Below are positions 8,050 through 17,194 of a stretch of 64,000 bases of DNA, piece by piece. The stretch is from Succinatimonas sp. UBA7265 (lineage in GTDB: Bacteria; Pseudomonadota; Gammaproteobacteria; Enterobacterales; Succinivibrionaceae). Positions within the stretch are counted from its first letter, which is position 1, and the number at the start of each line of letters is the position of its first letter. Below the pieces are notes generated by a model. It was not told where the DNA came from, searched no databases, and saw only the letters and a program-made list of their open reading frames with translations. The position numbers and the translations under genes are program-made. Location: contig DKSD01000001.1 in the NCBI GenBank assembly GCA_002473165.1, forward strand, positions 12,081-76,080, in the 5' to 3' direction.

Positions 8050-9150
8050 ATGAAGGGCAGGTCAAAAATGATCAGGATCGCAGCGGTGCTGCTGCCGCTT
8101 GCCGCAATCGCGGCGCTGGCGCTTGCGGTGTGGATGCACACCGCTCCTTTTGGAGCAAAACTTTCAGGGCAAAGGCTGGAGCGCGCGCTTAAATCCCCGA
8201 ATTTTAAGGACGGGGAGTTTGTAAACCAGATCCCCACCGAGGTCAGCACCGGCAGCTTCGCACAGAGCATGTGGAATTTTTTGGTGACCGAGCATCCGGG
8301 CAAACGTCCTGACAGGTCCTTAAAAATTGAAAAAACCGATCTCAGGCATTTGCCTGATGAAGACCTCATCGTGTGGCTTGGCCACAGCAGTTACATCTTA
8401 AAGCTTGCGGGCAAAATTCTGCTTATAGATCCGGTGCTCGTAAAAGGCGCGCCGCTTGATTTCATGAACCGCCCCTTTGAGGGGACGCAGCCGTGGACCC
8501 CTGAGGATCTGCCCGATGCCGATTATGTGCTGATCACCCATGACCATTGGGATCATCTCGACTATGACACCCAGACGGCCATCCGCTCCCGCGTAAAAGA
8601 GGTGGTCGTGCCTTTGGGGATCGGCGCTGATTTTGAGGAATGGGGCTTTGAGGAGGGCAGGATCACCGATCTCGACTGGGGCGAGAGCAAAAGCTTTTAC
8701 AACGGGTTCGTGTTTCACTGCCTGCCTGCGCGCCATTTCTCAGGCCGCGGCTTTAAGCGCAACCAGGCGCTGTGGGGATCTTTTGTGATTGAGGCTCCTG
8801 ACGGCGTCAGGATCTACGCAGGCGGCGACAGCGGCTACGGCCCGCATTTTAAGGCTATAGGCGAAAAGTTCCCCGGCCTCGATCTGGCGGTGCTCGAAAA
8901 CGGCCAGTACGACCGTTATTGGCCCCAGATCCACACGCTGCCTCAGGAACTGCCGCAGGTGATGCGCGATTTAAAAGCGCGTCACTACATCACGGTGCAC
9001 CACTCCAAATACTCCATTGCCAACCACCGCTGGGACGAGCCTTTGCAGAACGAGCTTAAGGCCGCCGCAGAAAGCGGCAGCGCGCTTACAGTGCTGAAAA
9101 TAGGCGAGGTGAGAAAACTTTGCGATCTTAATGAAGCCGCGCCGCAGTAA
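8050..9150 (+). CDS. Membrane-anchored metallo-beta-lactamase-fold hydrolase
   Basis: A 366-residue protein with an N-terminal transmembrane anchor (residues 8-28) and a metallo-beta-lactamase fold of the UlaG/RomA/NAPE-PLD-like group. The zinc motif THDHWDHLDY is near residue 163, later His ligands in LPARHFSGR near 227, and the Asp ligand in GGDSGYGPHF near 258. VWLGHSSYILKLAGKILLIDP near residue 112 is typical of this group, whose members hydrolyse phosphodiester or lactone substrates; the natural substrate here is unknown. The catalytic domain probably faces the periplasm. AAGGA at 8036-8040 supports the ATG at 8050; an in-frame ATG at 8068 is an alternative. A bidirectional terminator follows. 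Confidence 0.8.
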   Translation: MKGRSKMIRIAAVLLPLAAIAALALAVWMHTAPFGAKLSGQRLERALKSPNFKDGEFVNQIPTEVSTGSFAQSMWNFLVTEHPGKRPDRSLKIEKTDLRHLPDEDLIVWLGHSSYILKLAGKILLIDPVLVKGAPLDFMNRPFEGTQPWTPEDLPDADYVLITHDHWDHLDYDTQTAIRSRVKEVVVPLGIGADFEEWGFEEGRITDLDWGESKSFYNGFVFHCLPARHFSGRGFKRNQALWGSFVIEAPDGVRIYAGGDSGYGPHFKAIGEKFPGLDLAVLENGQYDRYWPQIHTLPQELPQVMRDLKARHYITVHHSKYSIANHRWDEPLQNELKAAAESGSALTVLKIGEVRKLCDLNEAAPQ

Positions 9151-9162
9151 AAGCCGGACGGG

Positions 9163-9209
9163 AAAAAACAGCGCGCCGCGGGGAAACACCTCGCGGCGCG
9201 CTGGTTTTT
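9163..9209. terminator. Bidirectional rho-independent terminator
   Basis: A perfect 12-pair stem (CAGCGCGCCGCG with CGCGGCGCGCTG) at 9169-9203 is flanked by an A-run on the left and a T-run on the right. It serves the convergent metallo-hydrolase and activase genes. Confidence 0.85.
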
Positions 9210-9216
9210 GGATGCC

Positions 9217-12200
9217 TCAGGCGCGCTTTTTGAAGGCGATCCCCTGATCTGAGAGCGCCTGGGCTTTGGCGTTGTGCTCACGGGCCACGGTAAGCATCAG
9301 TTTGAGGCGGTTTAACTGGTTGACCTCCGAGGAGCCTGAGTCGCAGTCTATGGTCACGATATTCGCGCCCTTATAGGCCTCGCGCAGCTGGTGGACAACG
9401 CCTTTGCCGGTAATGTGGTTGGGCAGGCAGCCAAAGGGCTGGAGGCAGACGATGTTCAGGACGCCTTCGTCTATGAGCTTTACCATCTCGCCGGTGAGGA
9501 ACCAGCCTTCGCCTGCCATGTTGCCGGGGGAGACATGGCGCGAGGCCAGCTTCATGGTGTCATAAATGGAGCAGGGCGCGTCAAAGCGGCGGCTGCGGCT
9601 TAAGGCTTTGACCGCCGGCTTTCTGAAATGGCTTACGACCGAGATGAAGATCTTGGAGGCAAGCTTGGCGCCGAGTTTGCCGTCTAAGAGATCATGCCTG
9701 ATGATGTCATCGCAGGCCAGGTAGAGGAAGAAGTCGAGGAACGAAGGCATGACGACCTCGGCGCCCTCGCTATTCAGCTCGCACTCGAGGCGGTTGTTGG
9801 CCACCGGGTGGTATTTGACGAGGATCTCGCCGACGATGCCGACGCGCGGCTTGCGCGGCATGTCCAAAAGCGGCATGGCGTCATAGGCCGCGACCATGCC
9901 GGCCACGGTGCGCCGGTACTGTGAGGCGCTGCTGCCTTCAAGCGTCTTTTTGCATTCATCAAGCCAGCGATCGTACATGGCTTTGGCATCGCCATGGTGC
10001 AGCTCGTAGGGCAGCACGCGGTTGTTGCAGGCCATGAGCGTGTCGCCTAACACCGCCGCCTTGATGGCGTCGCGCATCATCGGCATAGTCAGCTTGAAAG
10101 CATCGGTTTCAAGACCGTAGAGGGCAAACACCGGCACCTGCGGGAAGCCGGCGAATTTCAGGGCCTTGCGCAGCACTGCCATGTAGTTGGTGGCGCGGCA
10201 GGCGCCGCAGGTCTGGAAAAGCATGACCGAGGTGTTGTCAGGATCGTATTTGCCGGATCTGAGCGCTCCCAAAAGCTGGCCGATCACAACGATGGCCGGG
10301 TAGCACATGTCGTTGTTGACGTATTCAAGCCCGAGATCGATGTCCTTGCGTTCAGGCAGCGGCGGGATCACCACGTTGTAACCGTATTTGTGCAGCACGG
10401 TCTTAAAGAGCTCAAAGTGGATCGGAGCCAGCTGCGGGGCCAGGATGGTGTGCTTGCGGCGGCACTCCTCGGTAAAGCGCGGGCGCTCTTCAAAGCGGAT
10501 GGGCTCAAATTTCGGGGGCTCGCGGCGGGCGAGCGTCGCCAAAAGCGAGCGCAGGCGGATGCGGGCCGAGCCGAGGTTTGAGACCTCGTCGAGCTTGAGC
10601 ATGGTATAGATGCGCCCGTGATCCTCGAGGATCGCTTTGACCTGATCGGTGGTGATGGCATCGAGGCCGCAGCCAAAAGAGGAGAGCTGGATCAGCGTGA
10701 TGTCGGGGTTTTCGGCGGTTAATTCTGCGGCATGGTAGAGGCGGGCATGGTAGCTCCACTGGTTTACCAGCCCCTGGCGCTCCTGACTGACCTTGAGGTT
10801 GCGCACGCAGTCCTCGGAGATGATCGACAGGCCGTAAGAGGAGATCATCTCGGGGATGCCGTGGTTGATCTCGGGATCTATGTGGTAGGGCCGGCCGGCA
10901 AGCAGGATGATATGCCGCCTGGCTTTGCGGGCATCGCTGATGATCTGGCGCCCGCGCTCCATGACGTCCTGCTTGTAGCGCCGAAGTTCGGTGTAGGCGG
11001 CTTTTACGGCCTCATCGATGTCGCGGCCTGAGAGGGGCTCGTCCTTTAAGGCGCTCTTAAGCCTTCTTGCCATGCTGCGCTCATCGTTTATGGGCAGGAA
11101 CGGTTCCATGAACTTTATATGCTCCTCGCGCAGCACATCCATGTTCGAGCGGATGTTCTCCGGACAGGAGGCGACAACCGGGCAGTTGTAGTTGTTGTCG
11201 AGGTGAATGAACTCGTCGTTCATGTTCATGGGGATGCAAGGGTAGAAGATCTTTTTTACGCCCTTGCCAACGAGGTTCATAATGTGGCCGTGCGCGAGCT
11301 TAGCCGGGTAGCACAGCGAATCCGACGGCACCGTGGCCATGCCGGTGTAATAAAGCGCCGCCGAGGACTGATCCGAGAGCACCACCTCGTAGCCCAGCTT
11401 CGTGAACAGCGTGAACCAGAAAGGATAGTCCTCATACATGTTGAGGACCCGGGGAATACCGATCTGCCCGTGAGGCGCGTTTTTCAGCGGTTCATAGCCG
11501 AAAAGCCGTTCGTACTTGTAGCAGTAAATGTCGTTTTCGCCGGTGGCGCTGGCTTTGCCGCCCACGCCCTTTTCGCAGCGGTTGCCGGTGTAATAGCGGC
11601 CGCCGTCGGCAAAGCGCAGCATAGTGATCGCGCAGTTGTTGCCGCACTTGCGGCAGCGGTAAGTGCGGCTCTTGGCGGAAAAAACGCCGAGGCGGTCAGG
11701 GCCTAAAAGGGTTGAGACGCCGCTGCCGCGCTCTTTAGCCAGCAGGGCCGCGCCATAGGCGCCCATGAGGCCGGCGAGATCCGGCCTTACAACGTCAAGC
11801 CCCAGAAGTTTTTCCATGGCGCGCAGCACGGCGTCGTTGAGGAACGTGCCGCCCTGGACGACGATCTTCGTGCCCAGCGCTTTGACATCGCGCAGCTGCA
11901 TGACCTTGAACAGGGCGTTGCGGATCACCGAGATGGCGATGCCCGCGGAGATGTCGGCGACCCGGGCGCCTTCCTTCTGGGCCTGTTTGACTTTGGAGTT
12001 CATGAACACGGTGCAGCGGGTGCCCAGATCCACAGGGGCGCGCGATTTAAGCGCCAGTGCGGCGAAGCCGCCGACGTCCATGCCCAGCGATTTGGCGAAG
12101 GTCTCGATAAATGAGCCGCAGCCTGCCGAGCATGCCTCATTTAAGGTGATGCCGCCGATGACGCCGTCTTTGACGTAGAAGCATTTCATGTCCTGGCCGC

Positions 12201-13473
12201 CGATGTCCATGACAAAGGACACGTCAGGGCAGAATTCACGGGCCGCGCGCAGGTGGGCGAAAGTCTCGACTTCGCCGCAGTCGGCGTGCAGCGCGGCGCG
12301 CACGAGATCCTCGCCGTAGCCTGTGGAGCAGCATCCGGCGATGGTGGCGCCCTCAGGCATGGTCTCATAGAGCTTTTTGAGCTCTGAAATCACGGTGTCA
12401 AGCGGAGCGCCGGCGTTGCTTTGGTAATCGGTATACAAAAGCTCGCCTGAGGCGCTCACCGCGGCAAGCTTAGTCGTGGTGGAGCCTGCGTCTATGCCGA
12501 CATACAGCCCGCCATGGTAATCCTCAAGGCTCCCGCGCTTTACTTTGTCGCGATCGTGCCGCGCTTTGAAAGCCGCGTATTCATCATCTGACTTAAACAG
12601 GGCCAGATCCGCTGAGCCCGCGCCGGTTGCCAAGAGCGCCGCGGCTTTTTTGAGCAGGGTTTCAAGCTCGTCTGCCGTGGTGAGGCGGGCGTTTTTGCAA
12701 ATGGCGGCGCCCTCCGCCACGAAATAGTTGGCGTCCTCAACTTCCACCACTTCGTCAGGCTTTAACCCCAAAGTGGCGATGAAGCGCTCGCGCAGCACGC
12801 TTAAAAAATGCAGCGGCCCGCCTAAGAAGGCCACGCGCCCCTTGATGGGCCGGCCCTGGGCAAGGTTGCCGATCGTCTGGTTTACCACAGCCTGGAACAC
12901 GGAGAGCGCGATGTTCTCGCGGCTGACGCCAGTGTTCATGAGCGCCTGCACGTCGGTCTTGGCGAAAACGCCGCAGCGCGAGGCTATGGTCTGGATGTCC
13001 GTGCCGCGGGCGGCCAGATCATTGAGCCCTTGGGCATCGGTGGAGAGCAGCGTTGCCATCTGATCGATGAACGAGCCGGTGCCGCCTGCGCAGGCGCCGT
13101 TCATGCGCTGTTCCATGGTGCCTGAGAAATAGGTGATCTTCGCATCCTCGCCGCCCAGTTCCACGGCGGTGTCAGTTTGCGGGATGAAACGGCGCACGGC
13201 GGCGGCGCAGGCTATGACTTCCTGTTCAAAAGGCAGGCCGGATTTTTGCGCCAGGCCCATGGCAGACGAGCCGGTGAGCGCAAAGTAAAAGCGCCCGGCT
13301 CCCGCGTGTTTGCGAATGTAGCCCAAATTGCGCTCAAGGGATTTGACCGTCTCGGAGAAATGGCGCTCATACGATTTGAAGAGAACCGAGCCGTCTGCTG
13401 CGAGGATTACGGTCTTGATGGTCGTCGAGCCAATGTCAACGCCCACCCGGAGAAATTGTGACTGGTCTGCCAT
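9217..13473 (-). CDS. Giant 2-hydroxyacyl-CoA dehydratase activase-like protein
   Basis: A 1418-residue multidomain protein of anaerobes. Residues 8-285 and about 320-590 are two tandem BadF/BadG/HgdC-type ASKHA ATPase domains (VGVDIGSTTIKT and VGIDAGSTTTKL phosphate loops). Each has a cysteine pair like those that bridge the [4Fe-4S] cluster in activases: NGACAGGTGSFID with SRCGVF, and NEACSAGCGSFIE with GTRCTVF. A Cys-rich segment follows near 606-632 (CRKCGNNC and NRCEKG), then a DUF2229-type activase-associated domain (about 670-890) and a C-terminal region resembling the dehydratase D component (about 1020-1400). Activases inject a low-potential electron into 2-hydroxyacyl-CoA dehydratases or benzoyl-CoA reductases using ATP. 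The substrate is not known. No separate dehydratase subunits are adjacent. The ATG has no clear ribosome binding site. Confidence 0.85.
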   Translation of the reverse strand: MADQSQFLRVGVDIGSTTIKTVILAADGSVLFKSYERHFSETVKSLERNLGYIRKHAGAGRFYFALTGSSAMGLAQKSGLPFEQEVIACAAAVRRFIPQTDTAVELGGEDAKITYFSGTMEQRMNGACAGGTGSFIDQMATLLSTDAQGLNDLAARGTDIQTIASRCGVFAKTDVQALMNTGVSRENIALSVFQAVVNQTIGNLAQGRPIKGRVAFLGGPLHFLSVLRERFIATLGLKPDEVVEVEDANYFVAEGAAICKNARLTTADELETLLKKAAALLATGAGSADLALFKSDDEYAAFKARHDRDKVKRGSLEDYHGGLYVGIDAGSTTTKLAAVSASGELLYTDYQSNAGAPLDTVISELKKLYETMPEGATIAGCCSTGYGEDLVRAALHADCGEVETFAHLRAAREFCPDVSFVMDIGGQDMKCFYVKDGVIGGITLNEACSAGCGSFIETFAKSLGMDVGGFAALALKSRAPVDLGTRCTVFMNSKVKQAQKEGARVADISAGIAISVIRNALFKVMQLRDVKALGTKIVVQGGTFLNDAVLRAMEKLLGLDVVRPDLAGLMGAYGAALLAKERGSGVSTLLGPDRLGVFSAKSRTYRCRKCGNNCAITMLRFADGGRYYTGNRCEKGVGGKASATGENDIYCYKYERLFGYEPLKNAPHGQIGIPRVLNMYEDYPFWFTLFTKLGYEVVLSDQSSAALYYTGMATVPSDSLCYPAKLAHGHIMNLVGKGVKKIFYPCIPMNMNDEFIHLDNNYNCPVVASCPENIRSNMDVLREEHIKFMEPFLPINDERSMARRLKSALKDEPLSGRDIDEAVKAAYTELRRYKQDVMERGRQIISDARKARRHIILLAGRPYHIDPEINHGIPEMISSYGLSIISEDCVRNLKVSQERQGLVNQWSYHARLYHAAELTAENPDITLIQLSSFGCGLDAITTDQVKAILEDHGRIYTMLKLDEVSNLGSARIRLRSLLATLARREPPKFEPIRFEERPRFTEECRRKHTILAPQLAPIHFELFKTVLHKYGYNVVIPPLPERKDIDLGLEYVNNDMCYPAIVVIGQLLGALRSGKYDPDNTSVMLFQTCGACRATNYMAVLRKALKFAGFPQVPVFALYGLETDAFKLTMPMMRDAIKAAVLGDTLMACNNRVLPYELHHGDAKAMYDRWLDECKKTLEGSSASQYRRTVAGMVAAYDAMPLLDMPRKPRVGIVGEILVKYHPVANNRLECELNSEGAEVVMPSFLDFFLYLACDDIIRHDLLDGKLGAKLASKIFISVVSHFRKPAVKALSRSRRFDAPCSIYDTMKLASRHVSPGNMAGEGWFLTGEMVKLIDEGVLNIVCLQPFGCLPNHITGKGVVHQLREAYKGANIVTIDCDSGSSEVNQLNRLKLMLTVAREHNAKAQALSDQGIAFKKRA

Positions 13474-13793
13474 GGGTGCTACAGGAAAACGGCCGCTCGC
13501 TCAGCACGTCCGTTAGTAATAATGCAATTGAGATCCTGCTGATCCTAAGTTATGAGCCTTGAGATCTTAACGCCGTTTTTAAAAATTTGCACCGTTCCGG
13601 ATAACGGCGGCGCCTTGAAAATATCAGTTGCGCGGCTAAAGAAATTCCCGCGAGAGCCGTTTTAAAGTCATAAGGTTCAGAAAAGCTTCGGCCGATGAGC
13701 CGGAACAATCAGGAGAACGGCGGCGGGAAAGACCGCAAAAACACCGGGAGACAGCAACTGTCCCCCGGTTTTTTTATCCAGGCAGGGGCTCGT
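13474..13793. other. 320-base intergenic region
   Basis: Lies upstream of the activase and downstream of the dehydrogenase, both on the minus strand. It contains the dehydrogenase terminator (13743-13777) and presumably the activase promoter, which I cannot define. No ORF or RNA gene is supported. Confidence 0.5.
13743..13777. terminator. Terminator of the 4-hydroxybutyrate-dehydrogenase-like gene
   Basis: A 12-pair stem with one mismatch (ACCGGGAGACAG with CTGTCCCCCGGT), loop CAA, with a seven-T run on the right and an A-run on the left. Suited to the minus-strand gene that ends at 13794. Confidence 0.8.
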
Positions 13794-14924
13794 TTAAAGC
13801 AGGGCGCGGAAGATCCCGGCGATGTCGCCCGGGCTGAGCTCGACAAAAGAGTTCGATGTCAGAAGCTGGCAGCGGGTGATCACCGTGTCGGTAAACTCGA
13901 TGACCCGCTCCTCGGTCATGCCCAGATCGCGCAGACGCCGCCTGGGCACCACGAGGCCTGCCAGGCGGTCTATGGCGTCAAAGGCTTCGTCCTCGCGGCA
14001 GCGCAGGATGCGGGAGAGCAGCCCTTTGAGCTCTTCGAGCGCGCGCGGGTGGCTCTTTTGGTCATAGCGCCTGAAGACCTCGGAGAAGGCCAGGTAGCAG
14101 GCCTCGCCGTGGGGCACCCCCAGCCTGACGGTCAGCGGGTAGGCGACAGCGTGGACCGTGGCCGCTCCGGTGAGCGCGTAGGCGATGCCCGCCAGGGTGC
14201 CGGCCTGCTGGAGTTCGCTTAAATATTTCGTCACCGTGCCCAGCCCGTGGCGCACGGAGTCGCGCCAGATCCCCAAAATCGCTTTGACTGCCTTCTCGCA
14301 GAGGGCGCGGCTTACGAAGGTGCCGCGCGGGGAGACATAGGACTCGCAGGCGTGGACGAAACTCTCGCAGGAGGCGGCGGCCAGATGCTGCATGGGCAGG
14401 CCGGACAGGAAATCCGGGCACAGCCAGGCCTCGTCGGAGGCAAGCGCCGGGCTCTCCAAAAGCCGCTGCTCGGGGCTGCCTGAGATGCACATCGTGGCGT
14501 AAGGCGAGACCTCGGAGCCGCTGCCCGGGGTGGCGGGCACAAGCGCGAGGGCGCGATCGCGGCGCATGGTGTCCGGTTCCAAAAACAGATCGCGGGAGGG
14601 GCTTACGGTCTCAAGACTTAAGATCTTGGCGCAGTCCATGACGGCGCCGCCGCCTATGCCCACAACGCGTTCGTAGCCGGCGCCGGCGTCCTGCGCCATG
14701 CGATCGAGCATGGCGTCCGTTGTGAGCCCGGAGCCGTAGCCATCGCGCATGAGCACCTTGCACTTATCAAGCGCCCCGTGCGGCAGCACGGCTTTGGAGC
14801 GCTGATCGGTGATTACGAGATCACTCTCTTTAAGGCCGAGCCCTTCCAAAACCCGCGCCACGCTGATGCAGGGGATGATCTCGGTTCTCAGGCGGAACGA
14901 TTTTGACTTTGACAGGCTGTTCAT
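13794..14924 (-). CDS. 4-Hydroxybutyrate-dehydrogenase-like Fe-alcohol dehydrogenase
   Basis: A 376-residue iron-containing (group III) alcohol dehydrogenase. Overall it resembles clostridial 4-hydroxybutyrate dehydrogenase, which interconverts succinate semialdehyde and 4-hydroxybutyrate with NAD(H). Evidence: GIGGGAVMDCAKILSLE (nucleotide binding), ATPGSGSEVSPYA, AGIAYALTGAATVHAVAYP, GVPHGEACYLAFSEVF, and a shared C-terminal pattern ending in DIAGIFRALL. Two His metal ligands (VHAVAYP and VPHGEA) and the His of CESFVHACESYVSP are present, but the usual Asp ligand three residues ahead is Glu (CES instead of VDA). An AAAGGTAAATC stretch precedes the ATG. A terminator follows. Substrate is inferred from similarity and not proven. 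Confidence 0.75.
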   Translation of the reverse strand: MNSLSKSKSFRLRTEIIPCISVARVLEGLGLKESDLVITDQRSKAVLPHGALDKCKVLMRDGYGSGLTTDAMLDRMAQDAGAGYERVVGIGGGAVMDCAKILSLETVSPSRDLFLEPDTMRRDRALALVPATPGSGSEVSPYATMCISGSPEQRLLESPALASDEAWLCPDFLSGLPMQHLAAASCESFVHACESYVSPRGTFVSRALCEKAVKAILGIWRDSVRHGLGTVTKYLSELQQAGTLAGIAYALTGAATVHAVAYPLTVRLGVPHGEACYLAFSEVFRRYDQKSHPRALEELKGLLSRILRCREDEAFDAIDRLAGLVVPRRRLRDLGMTEERVIEFTDTVITRCQLLTSNSFVELSPGDIAGIFRALL

Positions 14925-14942
14925 GATTTACCTTTTTTTGAC

Positions 14943-15009
14943 ATTTGGGCAAAAGCTTAATCCAGGTGCGCCGGGCAAAAACACGACTGCTGGCGCTTTT
15001 GTCCCAAAT
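14943..15009. repeat. Imperfect long-range inverted repeat in the dehydrogenase leader
   Basis: ATTTGGGCAAAAGC (14943-14956) and GCTTTTGTCCCAAAT (14995-15009) are complementary except for one bulged base, separated by 38 bases. The pair lies just upstream of the minus-strand dehydrogenase and could form a leader hairpin. Confidence 0.45.
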
Positions 15010-15137
15010 ATTTGCAAGTGATGTTTAAAAACATGAAGCGCCACACAAAAAAAAACGCCACCAACCGCCTGAAGCAGCGGCGTCAAGGGCGGGATACGCG
15101 GATAAAAGGCTGATGGCGGCGGGCGGATCGCATGAAC

Positions 15138-15143
15138 TATAAT
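15138..15143 (+). promoter_or_regulatory. Probable -10 box of the HTH-methylase gene
   Basis: TATAAT 43 bases before the methylase start, in the only AT-rich part of this intergenic region. A matching -35 is not obvious. Confidence 0.4.
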
Positions 15144-15186
15144 GCACAAAATATGTACAAATTTTTGACAAGGCGGGTTAAAACGC

Positions 15187-17175
15187 ATGCGTCCTGAAAG
15201 CGAGATTAAAGCCGTCGATGCGCTCGGCGCTGAATCAGGAGAGGAACTGATCGGGGCTGCCGAGGCCGGCGCGCTTTTGCGCGTAAGCCGCGCCACGGCC
15301 CACAACTGGGCCAGGCTCGGGCGCCTCGTGCAAAAAGGCCGCGGCGCGCGCGGTCAGGCGCTGTTTTCCCGCGCAGAGGTGCTGGCATTGCGCAGCTCCA
15401 TCTTAAAGGACGGGCATTCGCTGAGCTCGCGGCGCAACAAGTCGGCCTCGGCGCACAAAGCGCTGCGCTGCGACTATGTCGAACCCTGGTCGCCCAACGC
15501 CGCGGCATCAGAGCGTCTGGCTCTAAAGTGCCAGGCCCCGTCATCTGAGCGGGGAGCACAGCTGCGCGCGGCGCTGCTGGAGGTTGCGCTGCGCCTGCTT
15601 GCAGGCCGTGGGCGCATCTTAAACCCGGGCATCGAGCCTGTGGATTCCTATTACGAGGCCTGGAGGGCAGGGCGCTTTAAGGAAAAACGCTATGACTTCC
15701 TGTTAAAGCCGCTGGAGGGGCGGGTAAGCCCGGCGCGCCTTACAGAGCGCGCCCGCCTGGCGGCGCCGCCGGGCATTGAAAGCGTGCGCTTTGAGGATAC
15801 GCTTGGGCTCATCTATCTCACTTTTTTGGAAGGCGGGCGCCAAAGCTGCCGCGGCTGTTATTACACTCCCGCAGAGCTCGCAGACCGCGTGGTCGCGCTG
15901 CTGCCCGGGCAGGGCAGCATCCTCGATCCCTGCTGCGGCAGCGGCTGCTTTGAGCTGAGAATGCTCAAAGCGGGCGTGGCGCCGCAGCGCATTTATGCCG
16001 CGGAGATTGAGCCTTTGCCTTTGGCGCTCGCGCGCGTGAGTTTTGCGCTTGAGACCGGGATCTTTGACGAGGAATTTTACGAGGAGCATTTTCTGCTCTG
16101 TGACAGCCTGCTTACCCGCGCGCTGCCGCCTTGCGACGCTGTGATCGGCAACCCGCCCTGGGGGCAGTGCCCGAGAAAGGATCTTGAGGAGCGCTACCGC
16201 AGGCGCTTTGCCGTGTCCTCTCCGCGGCCCTGCCTTGCAGATCTCTTCGTGCAAAGGGGGCTGCAGCTATTAAGGCGGGGCGGAATGCTGCGCTTTCTGC
16301 TCCCGCAGGCGCTGCTTGACGTGGAGGCGCACCGTCAGGTGCGGGATTTTGTATCCCAAAAAGCGGCAGTGGCGGCGGCTGACTACCTTGGCGACGCGTT
16401 CCGCGGCGTGCAGTGTCCCAGCGTGATCCTCACTTTAACAAAGTCCGCGCCCCAGGGAGAGATCGCCGTCACGGCGCCCGGGCGCGCGTTTACGGTGAAA
16501 AAAATGCGGCCTGCAGGCGATTTCGGCTTTTTGATCACGGATGAGGAATATGCGCTGATGCGTCGCATCGAGGAGCTGAAAAACCCGCTTAAGCTTAAAG
16601 ATGCCGCGGTTTTTTCCATGGGCATAGTCACAGGCGGAAACGCCAAAGCGCTGCGCTCTGCGCCTTTTGCAGGCGGCGAGGAGATCATAAGCGGCCAGGA
16701 CGTCACGCCTTTTCACATCAAAAACAGCGGCCGCTATCTGCGCTTTGAGCGCTCCGCCTTCCAGCAGTGCCCGCCTGAGGAATTCTTTCGCTCCAAATGC
16801 AAGATAGTCTACCGCTTTATCGCCACGCGCCCCGTGGCGGCTTTGGACACCCAGGGCAGGCTGACGCTCAACAGCTGCAACTTCATGATCCCGAAGCTGA
16901 GCCTTGTCCAGTCCAAGGCTTTGGTCTGCCTTTTAAACTCCATGACGGCAGGCTTTTACTGGAAGCGCCGCTTCCGTTCGCTCAAGGTGCTGCGCAGCTT
17001 CCTTGAGGCGCTGCCGCTGCCTGAGCTTACAGATGAACAGGCGCAGCGCCTTGCCGCTTTGGCGGAGCATTACCCGGACAGCGCCGGGCGGGCGGCGTTT
17101 GAACTTGAGGCGGCGCGCTGCTACGGGCTTGATGACACGGAATTTCGGGATCTCTGCGCGATCGAGGATGCCTGA
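15187..17175 (+). CDS. N6-adenine DNA methylase with N-terminal HTH domain
   Basis: A 662-residue protein. Residues 22-75 look like a MerR/excisionase-type winged helix (ELIGAAEAGALLRVSRATAHNWARLGRL). The SAM-binding motif I (SILDPCCGSGCFELRML) is near residue 243 and the catalytic NPPWG (motif IV) near 320, as in N6-adenine methylases of type I/IIG systems. The part after residue 450 resembles a TaqI-like target-recognition region, ending in LRSFLEALPLPELTDEQAQRL. No endonuclease motif was found in it. The following gene starts 19 bases after the stop, so they are probably co-transcribed. It may be an orphan methylase, an epigenetic regulator or the modification part of a defence system. The specificity cannot be read from sequence. 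Confidence 0.82.
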   Translation: MRPESEIKAVDALGAESGEELIGAAEAGALLRVSRATAHNWARLGRLVQKGRGARGQALFSRAEVLALRSSILKDGHSLSSRRNKSASAHKALRCDYVEPWSPNAAASERLALKCQAPSSERGAQLRAALLEVALRLLAGRGRILNPGIEPVDSYYEAWRAGRFKEKRYDFLLKPLEGRVSPARLTERARLAAPPGIESVRFEDTLGLIYLTFLEGGRQSCRGCYYTPAELADRVVALLPGQGSILDPCCGSGCFELRMLKAGVAPQRIYAAEIEPLPLALARVSFALETGIFDEEFYEEHFLLCDSLLTRALPPCDAVIGNPPWGQCPRKDLEERYRRRFAVSSPRPCLADLFVQRGLQLLRRGGMLRFLLPQALLDVEAHRQVRDFVSQKAAVAAADYLGDAFRGVQCPSVILTLTKSAPQGEIAVTAPGRAFTVKKMRPAGDFGFLITDEEYALMRRIEELKNPLKLKDAAVFSMGIVTGGNAKALRSAPFAGGEEIISGQDVTPFHIKNSGRYLRFERSAFQQCPPEEFFRSKCKIVYRFIATRPVAALDTQGRLTLNSCNFMIPKLSLVQSKALVCLLNSMTAGFYWKRRFRSLKVLRSFLEALPLPELTDEQAQRLAALAEHYPDSAGRAAFELEAARCYGLDDTEFRDLCAIEDA

Positions 17176-17194
17176 GCGTTATAAGAGGCTCTTA

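Noticed and set aside
9391..13516. Plus-strand ORFs opposite the giant activase
   Set aside because: Shadow frames of a well-conserved minus-strand gene.
9217..14924. A complete 4-hydroxybutyrate fermentation cluster
   Set aside because: 4-Hydroxybutyryl-CoA dehydratase and CoA-transferase genes are missing, and the activase family serves a different dehydratase type; only the neighbourhood is suggestive.
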